From Bacillota bacterium (GTDB lineage: Bacteria; Bacillota; Bacilli; Alicyclobacillales; SLC66): 45,027 nucleotides of DNA. The DNA is taken from NCBI GenBank assembly GCA_026627345.1, contig JAPNUP010000039.1:1-45027 (forward strand). The letters run 5' to 3'. The first letter of the stretch is position 1. Each line of letters opens with the position of its first letter. Shown here one piece after another: positions 26,827-37,573 of this stretch. Made by a program: the position numbers and the translations under genes. The notes under the pieces are model-generated. The model made no database searches and was not told the DNA's origin. It saw nothing but the letters and a program-made list of their open reading frames with translations.

Positions 26827-27732
26827 TTGCATAAACGCTATCTGGCTGACGTCGCGCTGCTTGCCGTGACATTTGTATGGGGAACCACGTTTGTCATCGT
26901 CCAAGACGCGATTCAAGTCTTGCCGGTGTTCGCTTTCCTGGCGCTCCGCTTTTGTATAGGGGGCCTCATCCTACTGACCCCTGTCGTATCCGTCCCAGCG
27001 CTGCGCGCACAACTCAGACAGCGCTCACTCTGGCTTTCTGGAGGTTTTCTTGGCCTCTGGTTATTTGCAGGCTACGCCTTGCAAACGATCGGGCTCCTGT
27101 ACACCACACCTGCCAAATCAGGCTTTATTACCGGACTCTCCGTTGTACTAGTCCCACTTTTCGCACTGCTCATTCTGAAAAAACGCACTTCGAGAGCGGC
27201 TTGGCTTGGCGTCGCCATCGCCACCGGCGGGTTGTTTCTTCTGTCACAAAGCAAAACCGGCGGCATCAACCTCGGTGATGTGCTGACATTACTCTGTGCG
27301 ATCACCTTTGCGGTGCAGATCGTCTATGTAGGGGAGTACGCGCCTAAGTATGCGGCTTTACCACTTGCCGCTGTACAGATCTTGACAGTCGGCGTCCTTT
27401 CGATCCTGGTCACTGCGTTCACGAGAACTCCTGTCGGTGCCTTGCAGCGAGAACTGCTGACACCCACCGTACTTTTCGCCCTCGCGATTACCTCACTGCT
27501 CGCCACATCTGTCGCTTACTTTGCCCAGATGGCCTTTCAAAAATTTACAACCCCCACGCGAACTGCGCTTATTTTTGCTACAGAGCCCGTTTTTGCAGCG
27601 CTGGCCTCTTATCTTTGGACAAGTGACAGACTGACAATGTCTGCGTGGGTAGGTTGCGCGCTAATCTTATCCGGAATGCTGGTGGCAGAATTAGGGGGTG
27701 CCGCTCATAGTGATGAGTCGGTCCCCTCATGA
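26827..27732 (+). CDS. EamA-family (DMT) transporter
   Basis: About 301 residues with ten membrane helices in two EamA repeats. The first begins ALLAVTFVWGTTFVIVQDAI and contains FLALRFCIGGLIL, the second begins around GDVLTLLCAITFAVQIVYV. The family exports amino acids, nucleosides or other metabolites; the substrate is unknown. The start is uncertain: TTG 26827 has GAGGTG nine bases upstream, and TTG 26821 or GTG 26815 are alternatives. It is divergent from hemA, and its last 28 bases overlap the end of ysxC on the other strand. Confidence 0.85.
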   Translation: MHKRYLADVALLAVTFVWGTTFVIVQDAIQVLPVFAFLALRFCIGGLILLTPVVSVPALRAQLRQRSLWLSGGFLGLWLFAGYALQTIGLLYTTPAKSGFITGLSVVLVPLFALLILKKRTSRAAWLGVAIATGGLFLLSQSKTGGINLGDVLTLLCAITFAVQIVYVGEYAPKYAALPLAAVQILTVGVLSILVTAFTRTPVGALQRELLTPTVLFALAITSLLATSVAYFAQMAFQKFTTPTRTALIFATEPVFAALASYLWTSDRLTMSAWVGCALILSGMLVAELGGAAHSDESVPS

Positions 27733-28310
27733 ACCACTTGTTCAATATGTCCCCATAGCTCGTCCATCCCATAGCCGGTCCCTGAAGAGGTAATGACCAT
27801 AGGGGCATCCCCTGGCAGGTCCATCACTTGACGGATCACGCGTGCATTCTTGCTTTGTGCAGCTCGCGAAAGTTTATCCGCTTTAGTCGCCACAATGAGT
27901 GGTGGACGACCAAAATGAGAGAGCCAAGTATACATCTGACGATCATTTAACGTAGGTTCATGACGCAGATCGACCAGCTGAATGACAAGACGTAGCGTCT
28001 CTCGCCTCTGTAAATAGGCCTCGGCCATGGGTGCCCATGTTGCTTGTAGGTCTTTTGAGACTTTGGCATATCCATAGCCAGGCAGATCAACGAGGTAAAA
28101 CGCCTCGTTGATGGCAAAAAAATTGATCAACTGCGTTTTTCCAGGCTGCCCGGAAGTGCGGGCCATATGCCGGCGATTGACCAATTTATTTAACAGCGAA
28201 GACTTCCCTACATTCGAGCGACCGACAAACGCCACTTCTGGAATCCCAGTATCAGGATACTGAGCCGGCCGCACGGCGGAAGTAATAAATTCAACAGAAC
28301 GAATCAACAA
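27705..28310 (-). CDS. ysxC: Ribosome biogenesis GTPase YsxC/EngB
   Basis: An essential TRAFAC-class GTPase needed for 50S subunit assembly. With TTG 28310 it is 201 residues, with AAAGGG about 11 bases upstream and an N-terminus of normal length (LIRSVEFITSAVRPAQYP). A GTG at 28322 is the other option but sits directly against the ribosome site. The G motifs are G1 GRSNVGKSS (30-38), G2 around PGKTQ, G3 DLPGYGYAKV and G4 TKADKLS. It lies 25 bp after lonA, as in B. subtilis. Confidence 0.95.
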   Translation of the reverse strand: MLIRSVEFITSAVRPAQYPDTGIPEVAFVGRSNVGKSSLLNKLVNRRHMARTSGQPGKTQLINFFAINEAFYLVDLPGYGYAKVSKDLQATWAPMAEAYLQRRETLRLVIQLVDLRHEPTLNDRQMYTWLSHFGRPPLIVATKADKLSRAAQSKNARVIRQVMDLPGDAPMVITSSGTGYGMDELWGHIEQVVHEGTDSSL

Positions 28311-28334
28311 CGCGATGCACACCCTTTATCGTCT

Positions 28335-30698
28335 TTACGCATTTTCCGGGGGCACAAGAGCTTGAGCGAGTACCTGATCCATATTTTCTACGAAGACCAA
28401 TTGCAAATCATTGCGAATACTAGCCGGAATCTCATCGATGTCTTTCGCATTTTCCTTTGGCAATAGCACTTTACGAATGCCTGCTCGATGTGCGCTAAGG
28501 CACTTTTCCTTAACGCCACCGATTGGTAGCACACGACCTCGCAAGGTGATCTCACCGGTCATGGCGACCGTTTTATTCACCGGTCTGCCCGTGAGGGCGG
28601 ACGCTAGTGCAGTGGCGATCGTGATGCCCGCAGACGGTCCGTCTTTGGGAATCGCACCCTCCGGCACATGAATGTGAATGTCGTGCTTTTCTGTGAAATC
28701 CCCCGCGATCGACAATTCCTCTGCACGCGATCGTACGTAGGACAATGCGGCTTGCGCCGACTCTTTCATCACATCGCCGAGTTGCCCGGTCAGCGTAAGT
28801 TTGCCGGTGCCATCGATCGAGGCGACTTCAATCGCCAATGTATCGCCGCCCGCCTCTGTCCACGCCAGCCCCATAGCCACACCGACTTGGTCATGCGCCT
28901 CTGCAGTACCGTAGTGGTACCGTGGCGTGCCAAGAAACTTCTCGAGATTCTTTACGGTGACGGCCACGCGCTTTCGCTCTTCGCCGACAATTTGTTTGGC
29001 AGCTTTGCGACACAGCGTGCCGATCTGCCTTTCTAGATTGCGCACGCCCGCTTCACGCGTGTATTCACGGACGAGTTTCGTCATGGTCTCTTCGTTGATC
29101 GTCAGTTGGTCTCTCGCTAGGCCATGTGCTTGGCGCTGTTTCAAAAGCAAGTAGTCCATCGCAATGCGCAGCTTCTCCACTTCCGTATAGCCGGAGATGT
29201 AGATCATCTCCATGCGATCGAATAACGGCTGTGGAATGCCATGAACAGAGTTGGCTGTCGTGATGAACATGACTTTCGACAAGTCATATGGCAGTTCAAT
29301 ATAATGATCGCTAAATGTCGCATTCTGTTCAGGGTCCAGAACTTCTAGCATCGCTGAGGCTGGATCGCCGCGAAAGTCGCTCGCCATCTTATCAATTTCA
29401 TCAAGCAACATGACAGGTGTAAGCGAGCCTGCGGACTTCATGCCTTGAATGATACGCCCCGGCATGGCGCCAACATAGGTTCGCCGATGACCGCGAATCT
29501 CTGCTTCATCGCGCACACCCCCAAGGGACAAGCGGACAAATTTGCGATTTAGCGCGCGCGCAATCGACTTGGCCAAAGAGGTCTTGCCTACACCGGGAGG
29601 CCCTACTAAGCAAAGAATCGGACCTTTAGGCTCGCGCACAAGTTTTTGTACCGCAAGGTATTCAAGAATTCGCTCTTTCACTTTCTCAAGCCCATAATGA
29701 TCCTCATCAAGCACTGCCTGCGCTCGCTTAATATCGATGTTGACCTCTTCTTGCAGTTCCCACGGCAAGGCCAATAGCCATTCGACATAAGTACGAATGA
29801 CGGACCCTTCCGCTGACGACACCGGAACTTTTTCCAAGCGATCGATTTCTTTCAATACGCGCTCGCGCACCACATCTGTGAGCCCTGCTTTATCGGCCCA
29901 ATCTCTCAGTTCGTCCGCTTCCGCCTGGCGCCCTTCTTTGTCACCTAACTCCTTTTGAATCGCTTTCATCTGCTCGCGCAGGTAATATTCCTTTTGCGTT
30001 CTTTCCATTTGCTTACGAACGCGTTGATTGATCTTCTTCTCGAGCTCCAAAATTTCCCGCTCGTCAGAGAGAATTTGCAACAGCAGTTCGAGACGTTCTC
30101 CGACTTCTATCGCTTCTAGAATACGTTGCTTATCCTGAAGCTTGATACCTAAGTTGGCTGCGATGGCGTCAGCCAGACGCCCACCGTCATCCAAATCCTC
30201 AATCGCCGTTTGCGCGTCTGATCCCTGTTTCTTCGAAAGCTTCAAATAGTGTTCAAACTGCTCAGTGACAGCGCGCATGAGTGCATCTACCTGCGTATCA
30301 CTACGCTCTGGCGCCTCGAGTACCATCGCCTTGACTTCAAACGCATCGCCCTCGCGCACATACTCCACGACCTGAGCCCGTTGCAATCCTTCTACAAGCA
30401 CCCGAATTGTACCGTTTGGCAACTTCATCATCTGTTTCACGCGTGCGATCGTTCCGACCGTGTAAATGTCCGAGGAGGATGGATCGTCCTCTTGTGAATC
30501 CATTTGCATGGCGAGGATGATCATATGGTCATCGACCATGGCCTTGTCGAGTGCACGGACCGATTTCTCACGGCCTACATCGAGCTTCAGTACCATCGCG
30601 GGGAAGACGAGCAGACCGCGCAATGGGACGAGCGGTAACGTCCGCAAGTGAGACTGACTTTCATTAGCCAAAACCTGCACCCCCACATCGTTCGTCAT
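28335..30698 (-). CDS. lon: ATP-dependent protease LonA
   Basis: A 787-residue cytoplasmic serine protease that degrades misfolded and regulatory proteins. It shows the N-terminal substrate domain ([17 protein letters not shown]), a long coiled coil (about 190-270), an AAA+ module with [12 protein letters not shown] and [10 protein letters not shown], and the Lon protease domain with catalytic Ser in PKDGPSAG and Lys in [14 protein letters not shown]. No good ribosome site is visible before ATG 30698. It lies between lonB and ysxC, the B. subtilis order. Confidence 0.98.
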   Translation of the reverse strand: MTNDVGVQVLANESQSHLRTLPLVPLRGLLVFPAMVLKLDVGREKSVRALDKAMVDDHMIILAMQMDSQEDDPSSSDIYTVGTIARVKQMMKLPNGTIRVLVEGLQRAQVVEYVREGDAFEVKAMVLEAPERSDTQVDALMRAVTEQFEHYLKLSKKQGSDAQTAIEDLDDGGRLADAIAANLGIKLQDKQRILEAIEVGERLELLLQILSDEREILELEKKINQRVRKQMERTQKEYYLREQMKAIQKELGDKEGRQAEADELRDWADKAGLTDVVRERVLKEIDRLEKVPVSSAEGSVIRTYVEWLLALPWELQEEVNIDIKRAQAVLDEDHYGLEKVKERILEYLAVQKLVREPKGPILCLVGPPGVGKTSLAKSIARALNRKFVRLSLGGVRDEAEIRGHRRTYVGAMPGRIIQGMKSAGSLTPVMLLDEIDKMASDFRGDPASAMLEVLDPEQNATFSDHYIELPYDLSKVMFITTANSVHGIPQPLFDRMEMIYISGYTEVEKLRIAMDYLLLKQRQAHGLARDQLTINEETMTKLVREYTREAGVRNLERQIGTLCRKAAKQIVGEERKRVAVTVKNLEKFLGTPRYHYGTAEAHDQVGVAMGLAWTEAGGDTLAIEVASIDGTGKLTLTGQLGDVMKESAQAALSYVRSRAEELSIAGDFTEKHDIHIHVPEGAIPKDGPSAGITIATALASALTGRPVNKTVAMTGEITLRGRVLPIGGVKEKCLSAHRAGIRKVLLPKENAKDIDEIPASIRNDLQLVFVENMDQVLAQALVPPENA

Positions 30699-30760
30699 GG
30701 AGCATTTTAACGAACTTGCGACGGAAAGTCTAACGAGCCGTCAAGCTGACTTCAGTCCAC

Positions 30761-32464
30761 TCAGGAGCCAGAGGCCACAATCGGGCGATTTTCTAGGGCG
30801 AGCCCTTGTCCAAGGCCTGTCGCTACACTGATCACGGGCATTTCACCGGCTAAAGCGAGTTGCAGTGCCTGAGCCAGTGAATCAATGCAGATCACTTCGA
30901 CGCCAGTGAGTTCTTGCAGACGTTCTTGCGCGTTACCTCGCGGTATTAACACTCTGCGCGCTCCAGCCAATTTGGCCGCTTCGATCTTCGGAATGATGCC
31001 TCCGACTGGACGCACATCGCCGTTAATCGTGATTTCACCCGTCATCGCAGTCGTGTTGTCCACTGGAATCTGCGTCAGCGCCGAGTAGATCGCCACGGCC
31101 ATGCTGACACCCGCAGACGGGCCATCTACTGGTGTGCCGCCCGGAAAGTTAACATGAATATCATAGTCGCCAAGACGCACGGGCACGATGCCGCGCAGCG
31201 CCGTCATCACGTTGTCTGCGGAACTGCGCGCCATGCTTTGACGCCGTACCACGCGACCACCACCGCCGCCGAGTTCTTCTTGTTCGATGACGCCCGTGAT
31301 GGATAATTTGCCACGCCCTTCGATCTGGGCCGGGACTGCGATCGCTTCCACTTCAAGCAGCATCCCAGCCATCGCACCGGCGACCGCCAGTCCATTAACG
31401 ACACCAATACGCGGCGCCGCCGGGATCTTACCTTCATACCGCGGCGTGAGTTGGCTGCTTTCGACGACCCATTCCATATCCGCTTTCACAATGATGGAAC
31501 GACCTTCCGTGATGGCAATGCCACCAGCGAGTTGTACCATATTGACAGCTTCACGCCCATTGCCTGCATGACGCGTTGCGACAGACACCGCTGCATCTTC
31601 GATTGTCAGGCGAATTTTGTCGGCCGCGCCACGTACGATTACAGCGATCTCAGCGGCTGTGAGGCCACGAAAGAATACTTCCAGACACCGCGACCGAATG
31701 GCTGGCGGAATCTCCTGCGGGCTACGGGTCGTCGCACCCACCAGTCGAAAATCAGCCGGTAACCCTTTTTGAAAGATATCATGAATATGCGCCGGTATCG
31801 TTTCATCATCCTGATGGTAATAAGCACTTTCCAAAAAGACCTTGCGATCCTCGAGCACCTTCAGTAGCTTATTCATCTGTATCGAGTGCAACTCACCGAT
31901 TTCGTCAATGAATAGGACGCCGCCGTGCGCCTTCGTTACAGCTCCCGGTTTGGGTTGCGGAATTCCGGCAACGCCCATGGCCCCTGCACCCTGATAGATG
32001 GGGTCATGCACAGAACCGATCAGCGGATCCGCAATTCCACGCTCATCGAATCGCGCTGTATTGGCATCAATCTCACAAAAGACAGCGTCTGTTGCAAAGG
32101 GGGATGCGGAGATCCGCCTCGCTTCATCGAGGACGACCCGTGCAGCTGCCGTTTTTCCTACACCCGGAGGCCCATAAATAATCACATGCTGCGGATGTGG
32201 ACCACAGAGCGCTGCGCGCAAAGCGCGAACGCCATCTTCTTGACCAACGATATCACGCAAAGAGCTAGGTCGCGTCTTCTCCGACAAGGGCTCAGTGAGA
32301 GAGATGGCACGTAGACGCCGCAACCGCTCGAGCTCCCGCACCGACTCGCGATCGATCGATGAACGGTGACTATGCTGGTTTCGCATCAAATTGAGAAAGT
32401 AAAGCCCGACTATACCGGCAAACAAAACTTGAATCAAAGCTAGTACGAGCAATCCAGAATTCAT
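30761..32464 (-). CDS. lonB: ATP-dependent protease LonB (sporulation-associated, membrane-anchored)
   Basis: A 567-residue protein with an N-terminal membrane helix (about 5-26), an AAA+ domain with [12 protein letters not shown] (about 96-107) and GVLFIDEIGEL, and a C-terminal Lon protease domain with Ser in PVDGPSAGVS and Lys in GGIIPKIEAAKLAG. It lacks the LonA N-domain and coiled coil. In B. subtilis lonB is expressed in the forespore. The place between lonA and clpX is conserved. ATG 32464 follows GGGGGAA. Confidence 0.95.
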   Translation of the reverse strand: MNSGLLVLALIQVLFAGIVGLYFLNLMRNQHSHRSSIDRESVRELERLRRLRAISLTEPLSEKTRPSSLRDIVGQEDGVRALRAALCGPHPQHVIIYGPPGVGKTAAARVVLDEARRISASPFATDAVFCEIDANTARFDERGIADPLIGSVHDPIYQGAGAMGVAGIPQPKPGAVTKAHGGVLFIDEIGELHSIQMNKLLKVLEDRKVFLESAYYHQDDETIPAHIHDIFQKGLPADFRLVGATTRSPQEIPPAIRSRCLEVFFRGLTAAEIAVIVRGAADKIRLTIEDAAVSVATRHAGNGREAVNMVQLAGGIAITEGRSIIVKADMEWVVESSQLTPRYEGKIPAAPRIGVVNGLAVAGAMAGMLLEVEAIAVPAQIEGRGKLSITGVIEQEELGGGGGRVVRRQSMARSSADNVMTALRGIVPVRLGDYDIHVNFPGGTPVDGPSAGVSMAVAIYSALTQIPVDNTTAMTGEITINGDVRPVGGIIPKIEAAKLAGARRVLIPRGNAQERLQELTGVEVICIDSLAQALQLALAGEMPVISVATGLGQGLALENRPIVASGS

Positions 32465-32531
32465 GTGGTCATTCCCCCAGTTTCAGTGACTATGATTAGC
32501 AAGTATGGCCACGCTTGACTAGGCTTAAACG

Positions 32532-32571
32532 CCAAAAAGGCAGTGCGCCAACTCGCGCACTGCCTTTTTGG
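32532..32571. terminator. Strong terminator between clpX and lonB
   Basis: A perfect 17-bp stem (CCAAAAAGGCAGTGCGC and its complement) with a 6-base loop CAACTC has A/T runs at the base on both strands. It closes the clpX transcript, whose stop is at 32592. Confidence 0.92.
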
Positions 32572-32591
32572 TCCTAGTCAAACTGAAAAGA

Positions 32592-33872
32592 TCAAGCGGT
32601 CTCTTCCTTCTTCTTCTTCTTGCGACCATCTGTAACCGGCCCTGAATCCACGACCAACTTCGGATCTTCCACTCGCAACACGGCTTCGCGCGTCACCACA
32701 CAACGCGCCACGTCCGTGCGAGTCGGCAAATCATACATCACATCAAGCATGATCCCCTCGATGATCGCACGCAGCCCACGCGCCCCAGTGTTGCGCTTAA
32801 TCGCCTCTTTCGCGATCTCAGACAGCGCGTCATCAGAAAATTCAAGCTCCACATTGTCCATGTCAAGAAGTCGTTGATATTGCTTGACCAACGCATTCTT
32901 TGGTTCTGTCAGAATCTGTTTCAAGGCTGATTCATCCAGCGCATCGAGCGTCGTAATCACGGGTAAGCGCCCAACAAATTCCGGAATCAGTCCATAGCGC
33001 AACAGATCTTCTGGCAGTACTTTCGCCAGAATGTCCGTATCCTCTACGGCTTGACGCGCTTCATCTGTCGTGCCAAAGCCGATCACTTTTTTACCCAGAC
33101 GACGTTTGATGATCGGATCCATGCCATCAAATGCACCGCCGCAAATGAACAGCACGTTGCTGGTGTCAATCTGGATGAACTCCTGATGCGGATGCTTACG
33201 TCCGCCTTGCGGAGGCACACTGGCAACCGTACCTTCGAGTATCTTCAACAGGGCCTGCTGAACCCCTTCACCCGAAACGTCCCGCGTGATCGACGGATTC
33301 TCAGATTTACGTGCGATCTTGTCAATCTCATCGATGTAAATGATGCCGCGCTCCGCTTTCTCGACATCGTAGTCAGCCGACTGAATAAGCTTAAGCAAGA
33401 TGTTCTCGACATCTTCCCCGACGTACCCAGCTTCTGTCAACGAAGTGGCATCAGCAATCGCAAACGGCACATTCAAGATACGAGCCAGCGTCTGCGCAAG
33501 TAACGTCTTCCCGGAGCCCGTCGGACCAATCAGCAAGATATTACTTTTCGACAGTTCCACTTCTTCATTCTTGTTGCCAGAGTTGATGCGCTTGTAATGG
33601 TTGTAAACCGCAACAGCCAAGGACTTCTTGGCCCGCTCCTGACCGATCACGTAAGAATCAAGAATCGACTTGATCTCCGTCGGTTTCGGAACGTCCTTGA
33701 GCTCGAACTCTTCTTCGTCCCCGAGTTCCTCCTCGACGATCTCGTTGCAAAGTTCGATGCACTCATCGCAGATGTAGACGCCTGGACCGGCTACCAGTTT
33801 ACGCACCTGATCTTGGGTCTTACCACAAAATGAACACTTCAGTTGTCCTTTGTCATCATTAAATTTTAGCAT
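32592..33872 (-). CDS. clpX: ATP-dependent Clp protease ATP-binding subunit ClpX
   Basis: A 426-residue AAA+ unfoldase that feeds substrates to ClpP. The N-terminal zinc domain has CSFC and CDECIELC; Walker A is [12 protein letters not shown], Walker B is [10 protein letters not shown], and the pore and substrate loops YVGED and GGRKHPHQE are present. The C-terminus ends in a lysine run (RKKKKKEE). A strong GGGAGGG lies before the ATG. It starts 12 bp after the clpP stop, so tig-clpP-clpX may be one unit. Confidence 0.98.
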   Translation of the reverse strand: MLKFNDDKGQLKCSFCGKTQDQVRKLVAGPGVYICDECIELCNEIVEEELGDEEEFELKDVPKPTEIKSILDSYVIGQERAKKSLAVAVYNHYKRINSGNKNEEVELSKSNILLIGPTGSGKTLLAQTLARILNVPFAIADATSLTEAGYVGEDVENILLKLIQSADYDVEKAERGIIYIDEIDKIARKSENPSITRDVSGEGVQQALLKILEGTVASVPPQGGRKHPHQEFIQIDTSNVLFICGGAFDGMDPIIKRRLGKKVIGFGTTDEARQAVEDTDILAKVLPEDLLRYGLIPEFVGRLPVITTLDALDESALKQILTEPKNALVKQYQRLLDMDNVELEFSDDALSEIAKEAIKRNTGARGLRAIIEGIMLDVMYDLPTRTDVARCVVTREAVLRVEDPKLVVDSGPVTDGRKKKKKEETA

Positions 33873-33884
33873 GGGGCTCCCTCC

Positions 33885-34475
33885 CTATCGCTGATCCGGG
33901 CGCAAAATCACCTCGTCAATGAGGCCATATGTTTTGGCTTCTTCCGCGCTCATCCAGTTATCCCGGTCGGTATCTACTTCGATCCGCTCCAGAGGTTGCC
34001 CTGTACGTTCTGCATAAATGTGATTGAGTTTGGCCCGCGTTTTCAAGATCCACTCTGCATGAATCTTGATATCGGAGGCTTGCCCACGAACACCGCCTAG
34101 CGGTTGGTGAATCATGATTTCGCTGTTCGGCAAGGCGAAACGCTTACCCTTGGCGCCTGCAGTCAACAGCATCGAACCCATGCTCGCCGCAAGGCCGACA
34201 CAGATCGTGGAAACCGCAGGCTTGATGTACTGCATGGTATCAAAAATAGCCATACCTGCCGTGACAGATCCGCCAGGACTGTTGATGTACAGGCTGATAT
34301 CTTTTTCCGCATCCTCAGACGCCAAGAACAGAAGCTGGGCCACTACTGAGTTGGCAACATAGTCGTCGATGGGTGTTCCGATGAAAATAATCCGATCCTT
34401 TAACAGCCGCGAATAAATATCATACGCACGTTCTCCCCGGCTGGATTGCTCAATGACCATAGGCACAAGATTCAT
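33885..34475 (-). CDS. clpP: ATP-dependent Clp protease proteolytic subunit ClpP
   Basis: A 196-residue serine peptidase forming the tetradecameric chamber used by ClpX and ClpC. The catalytic triad is S98 (GLAASMGS), H123 (MIHQPLGG) and D172 (DTDRDNWM). It has normal length, and AAGGGGG precedes ATG 34475. In B. subtilis clpP is elsewhere in the genome, so its place between tig and clpX is a local difference that is common in other Firmicutes. Confidence 0.98.
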   Translation of the reverse strand: MNLVPMVIEQSSRGERAYDIYSRLLKDRIIFIGTPIDDYVANSVVAQLLFLASEDAEKDISLYINSPGGSVTAGMAIFDTMQYIKPAVSTICVGLAASMGSMLLTAGAKGKRFALPNSEIMIHQPLGGVRGQASDIKIHAEWILKTRAKLNHIYAERTGQPLERIEVDTDRDNWMSAEEAKTYGLIDEVILRPDQR

Positions 34476-34559
34476 GCGCCAACCCCCTTGTCTACTCGGA
34501 GTGTGTCGGCGGCCAACACGGATGCCACTCGCACCTGTTATGTTTCATTGTACACAATG

Positions 34560-35852
34560 TCACGCCTTGACGCCATTCGAGACGAGGAAGTCGACCGTCT
34601 TGCGCGACAAAATTTCATCGCGCAGGCCTGTGAAGCCGGGATCGCGAGCGCTCATCAAAGCCTTGACACGATCAAAGTCGAGCCGCGCTGAATCGGCGAC
34701 CTTCTGTAACTCGAGGTCGACTTCTTCATCGGTAACCGCCAAGCCTTCGGCAGCGGCCACTGCTTCGAGCACTAGACTAGTGCGAACCCGACGCTCGGCG
34801 TCAGCGCGAAACTGATCACGCAGTTCGGCCGTCGTAGTACCTGTGAACTCCTGGTACGCATCGAGCGGAATCCCTTGTTGCGAGAGTCGATCTTCAAACT
34901 GCTTCACTTCTCCGTCAATCTCCGATTCCACCATCACAGGAGGCAGATCGATGGTGGCATTGTCCACCACTTGATTCAAAACAGCCTCTTGTACGTAATG
35001 CTCATGCTCGTGTACAGCGCGGTGCTTAAGTCCCTCTAACACATTCTGTCGGTATGCTTCGAATGTCTCGAATTCACTGATATCCTTCGCGAACTCGTCA
35101 TCCATCTCTGGCAGACGCTTGCGTTTGATATCGTGCACGTGAACTTGAAAGTGCGCTTCTTGGTTGGCCAGCGACTTGACATGGTAAGTCTCAGGGAAGG
35201 TAATCACCACTTCGCGATCTTCTCCTGCTGCCACACCTACTAACTGATCCTCAAAACCGCCCACAAAGGTGCCGGAGCCGAGTTCGATCTGATAGTTCTC
35301 GGCCTCTCCACCTTCAAAAACCTCGCCATCGACAGACCCAACAAAATCGATGACGAGCAAGTCGCCGATTTCTGCTGTGCCTTCCTCGAGCACATGAAGT
35401 TCTGCATGACTCTTGCGAATCCGGTCAAGCTCTTCTTCGAGATCGGCATCGCTGACTTCGAACGACTTGTCCTCATAGGTGACACCTTTGTACTCACCGA
35501 GCTGCACTTCGGGTTTCACTGTGACCGTCGCCTTAAACACCAACGGTTTGCCAACTTCCATCTGGACAATATCTATATTCGGGCGATCGACCGGATCCAG
35601 TTCCGCTTCTATAACGGCACCTGAATACGCCTCCGGAAGAAGAATGTCGAGTGCATCTTGGTACAAGGACTCCACCCCAAAACGCGCTTCAAAAATTCTT
35701 CTCGGCACCTTACCCTTACGAAAGCCAGGCACATTGATCTTCGTCACAACTTTGCGAAAAGCCTGATCCAGGGCGCTTGCGACCCTGTCTTCACCCACTT
35801 CAATTTCTAGCACTCCGACGTTAGCCTCTGTCTTTTCCCACTTGTATGCCAT
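34560..35852 (-). CDS. tig: Trigger factor (ribosome-associated chaperone)
   Basis: A 430-residue chaperone that binds ribosomal protein L23 and nascent chains. It has the N-terminal ribosome-binding domain with the signature VPGFRKGKVPRRIFEARFG, an FKBP-like PPIase domain (about 150-245, GDLLVIDFVGSVDGEVFEGG) and a helical C-terminal domain. GGAGG lies six bases before ATG 35852. It is first of the tig-clpP-clpX group. Confidence 0.98.
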   Translation of the reverse strand: MAYKWEKTEANVGVLEIEVGEDRVASALDQAFRKVVTKINVPGFRKGKVPRRIFEARFGVESLYQDALDILLPEAYSGAVIEAELDPVDRPNIDIVQMEVGKPLVFKATVTVKPEVQLGEYKGVTYEDKSFEVSDADLEEELDRIRKSHAELHVLEEGTAEIGDLLVIDFVGSVDGEVFEGGEAENYQIELGSGTFVGGFEDQLVGVAAGEDREVVITFPETYHVKSLANQEAHFQVHVHDIKRKRLPEMDDEFAKDISEFETFEAYRQNVLEGLKHRAVHEHEHYVQEAVLNQVVDNATIDLPPVMVESEIDGEVKQFEDRLSQQGIPLDAYQEFTGTTTAELRDQFRADAERRVRTSLVLEAVAAAEGLAVTDEEVDLELQKVADSARLDFDRVKALMSARDPGFTGLRDEILSRKTVDFLVSNGVKA

Positions 35853-35992
35853 CTACATCCTCCACTTTCAACGATCAAGTCATTTCCAGCCGCCGCATCG
35901 CGACAGACTATGTATACATGCCCGCGCCACTATGCAAGACATGCAGATGATATCTTAACCCAAATCGATGGGAAAGTAAAACGCCCGTGTCC

Positions 35993-36021
35993 TTTACACG
36001 GACAAGGCTGACCAGTATAAT
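35993..36021 (+). promoter_or_regulatory. Promoter of the tRNA-Arg gene
   Basis: TTTACA (35993-35998) and a perfect TATAAT (36016-36021) are separated by 17 bp, ending 27 bases before the mature tRNA start. Confidence 0.8.
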
Positions 36022-36048
36022 GACGTTGACCTATGGACGCACACACTT

Positions 36049-36125
36049 GTCTCAGTAGCTCAGTCGGATAGAGCAACAGCCTTCTAAGCTGTGGGTCGGG
36101 GGTTCGAATCCCTCCTGAGACGCCA
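36049..36125 (+). tRNA. tRNA-Arg (anticodon TCT), CCA encoded
   Basis: The 77-base gene folds as a standard cloverleaf. The acceptor stem pairs GTCTCAG with CTGAGAC, the D arm contains AGCTCAGTCGGATAGAGC, the anticodon stem ACAGC/GCTGT encloses the loop CTTCTAA (anticodon TCT, reading AGA), and the T arm has GGTTCGAATC. The 3' end is discriminator G plus an encoded CCA. It has its own promoter and terminator and stands alone between tig and rdgB on the opposite strand. Confidence 0.97.
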
Positions 36126-36137
36126 GATACACGCAGC

Positions 36138-36173
36138 CCAAGCCCCTCTCAATGCGAGAGGGGCTTGGCTTTT
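36138..36173 (+). terminator. Terminator after tRNA-Arg
   Basis: A 13-bp GC-rich stem (CCAAGCCCCTCTC, loop AATGC, complement) is followed by CTTTT on the plus strand. It also lies just beyond the rdgB stop and may insulate both genes. Confidence 0.85.
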
Positions 36174-36182
36174 GCGGTGGTG

Positions 36183-36779
36183 CTATTTCCGTGCGCGCCA
36201 TACTTCGCGGAGCAATACAAGCGCCTGGGCTCGGTGGCTGACGAGATTTTTTTGGGAAGGCGATAACTGTGCAAATGTCGCACGCAAAGGCTCATAGTAA
36301 AAGACCGGGTCGTAACCGAAACCGGCGGTCCCGACTGGCGAGTGCGTAATTTCACCCACACATTGCCCTTGTACTTCGAGACATACCGAGTCATCTGGCG
36401 TCACGAACGCGAGCGCGCATACGAACCGCGCTTGTCGCCCCTTGCCGGTCACTCCGTGAAGCGCCTGCAAAAGTTTCGTGATATTTTGTCCATCTGTCGC
36501 CTGTGCGCCGGCATATCTGGCCGAATACACGCCGGGAGCGCCTTGCAAAGCGGCGACCTCTAGCCCAGAGTCGTCCGCGAGCGCTGGTAATCCGGTTTGC
36601 GCGCAGACACTGCGTGCCTTTAACAGCGCGTTCTCTTGAAAAGTCGCGCCCGTCTCTTCTGGCATCTGGACATGTTCCGGCAAAGTAATCAATTCATATC
36701 CCGTCTCGGATAGTGCGTGCGCAAACTCTGAGCGCTTGCCTTCATTACTGGTCGCTAGGACGATCACTCGTTTGTCCAC
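36183..36779 (-). CDS. rdgB: XTP/dITP diphosphatase (RdgB/HAM1 family)
   Basis: A housecleaning enzyme that hydrolyses XTP, ITP and dITP to monophosphates. It has 198 residues with the signature VLATSNEGKRSEF at the N-terminus, EETGATFQENALLKAR, LADDSGLEV and GFGYDPVF. GTG 36779 has AGGAGAG about ten bases upstream. It follows rph by 25 bp, as ysnA does in B. subtilis. Confidence 0.96.
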   Translation of the reverse strand: MDKRVIVLATSNEGKRSEFAHALSETGYELITLPEHVQMPEETGATFQENALLKARSVCAQTGLPALADDSGLEVAALQGAPGVYSARYAGAQATDGQNITKLLQALHGVTGKGRQARFVCALAFVTPDDSVCLEVQGQCVGEITHSPVGTAGFGYDPVFYYEPLRATFAQLSPSQKNLVSHRAQALVLLREVWRARK

Positions 36780-36804
36780 TGCACATTCTCTCCTGCCTTA
36801 CGCC

Positions 36805-37548
36805 CTAGTTGTCCTTCCCGATCCGCTCACACAGCGCGCCTAACGCTTCTTTTTGTACATGAATGAGTCTATCCACACCGATTTGCGCCAAATCGAGCAA
36901 GTCATTCATTTGCTGGCGCGTAAATGACGCCTCTTCGCCTGTCCCTTGCACCTCGACGAGTTCCCCTTTACCTGTCATCACCACATTCATGTCGACTGCT
37001 GCAGAGGAGTCCTCTTCGTACGCCAGATCGAGTAGTAACGCCTCACCGACGATGCCTACACTGGTGGCCGCCAGGTAGTCACGCACTGCAAACGGCTTAC
37101 TTGGGCCGCGCGTCTGCATACCTGCGATCGCTTCGACAACCGCAACATAGGCACCCGTGATAGCGGCCGTCCGCGTCCCGCCATCCGCCTGAATCACGTC
37201 GCAATCCACCCACAGGGTACGCTCACCTAAATATTTTAAAGAAATGACGGAGCGCAGCGCACGACCGATCAGGCGCTGAATCTCCATCGTGCGCCCTGAA
37301 AGTTTGCCACGCGTTGCCTCACGCTGCGTCCGTTCCGCCGTGGCCCGAGGCAGCATAGAGTACTCCGCGGTAATCCACCCTTGACCACTATTGCGCAAAA
37401 AAGGTGGCACCTTGTCTTCTACAGACGCGGTGCAAATCACCTTGGTATCGCCTACTGTAATCAGTACAGAACCCTCTGCGTGCTTGATATATCCACGTTC
37501 AATCGTTACCGGACGCAACTCTGCCGGCATCCTGCCTTCTTTGCGCAC
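36805..37548 (-). CDS. rph: Ribonuclease PH
   Basis: A phosphorolytic 3'-5' exoribonuclease that trims tRNA 3' ends. GTG 37548 is chosen because AAAGGGG lies about seven bases upstream and the N-terminus then matches the family pattern ([19 protein letters not shown]). The product is 247 residues. Signatures are [46 protein letters not shown] and VDMNVVMTG. It lies directly after racE. gerM, which separates racE and rph in B. subtilis, is absent. Confidence 0.97.
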   Translation of the reverse strand: MRKEGRMPAELRPVTIERGYIKHAEGSVLITVGDTKVICTASVEDKVPPFLRNSGQGWITAEYSMLPRATAERTQREATRGKLSGRTMEIQRLIGRALRSVISLKYLGERTLWVDCDVIQADGGTRTAAITGAYVAVVEAIAGMQTRGPSKPFAVRDYLAATSVGIVGEALLLDLAYEEDSSAAVDMNVVMTGKGELVEVQGTGEEASFTRQQMNDLLDLAQIGVDRLIHVQKEALGALCERIGKDN

Positions 37549-37573
37549 ACTGACTGGCCCCTTTATATTCGCT

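Noticed and set aside
36138-36173. tRNA-flanking repeat as an integration (att) scar
   Set aside because: It is a simple terminator hairpin; no integrase or duplicated tRNA end is seen near tRNA-Arg.
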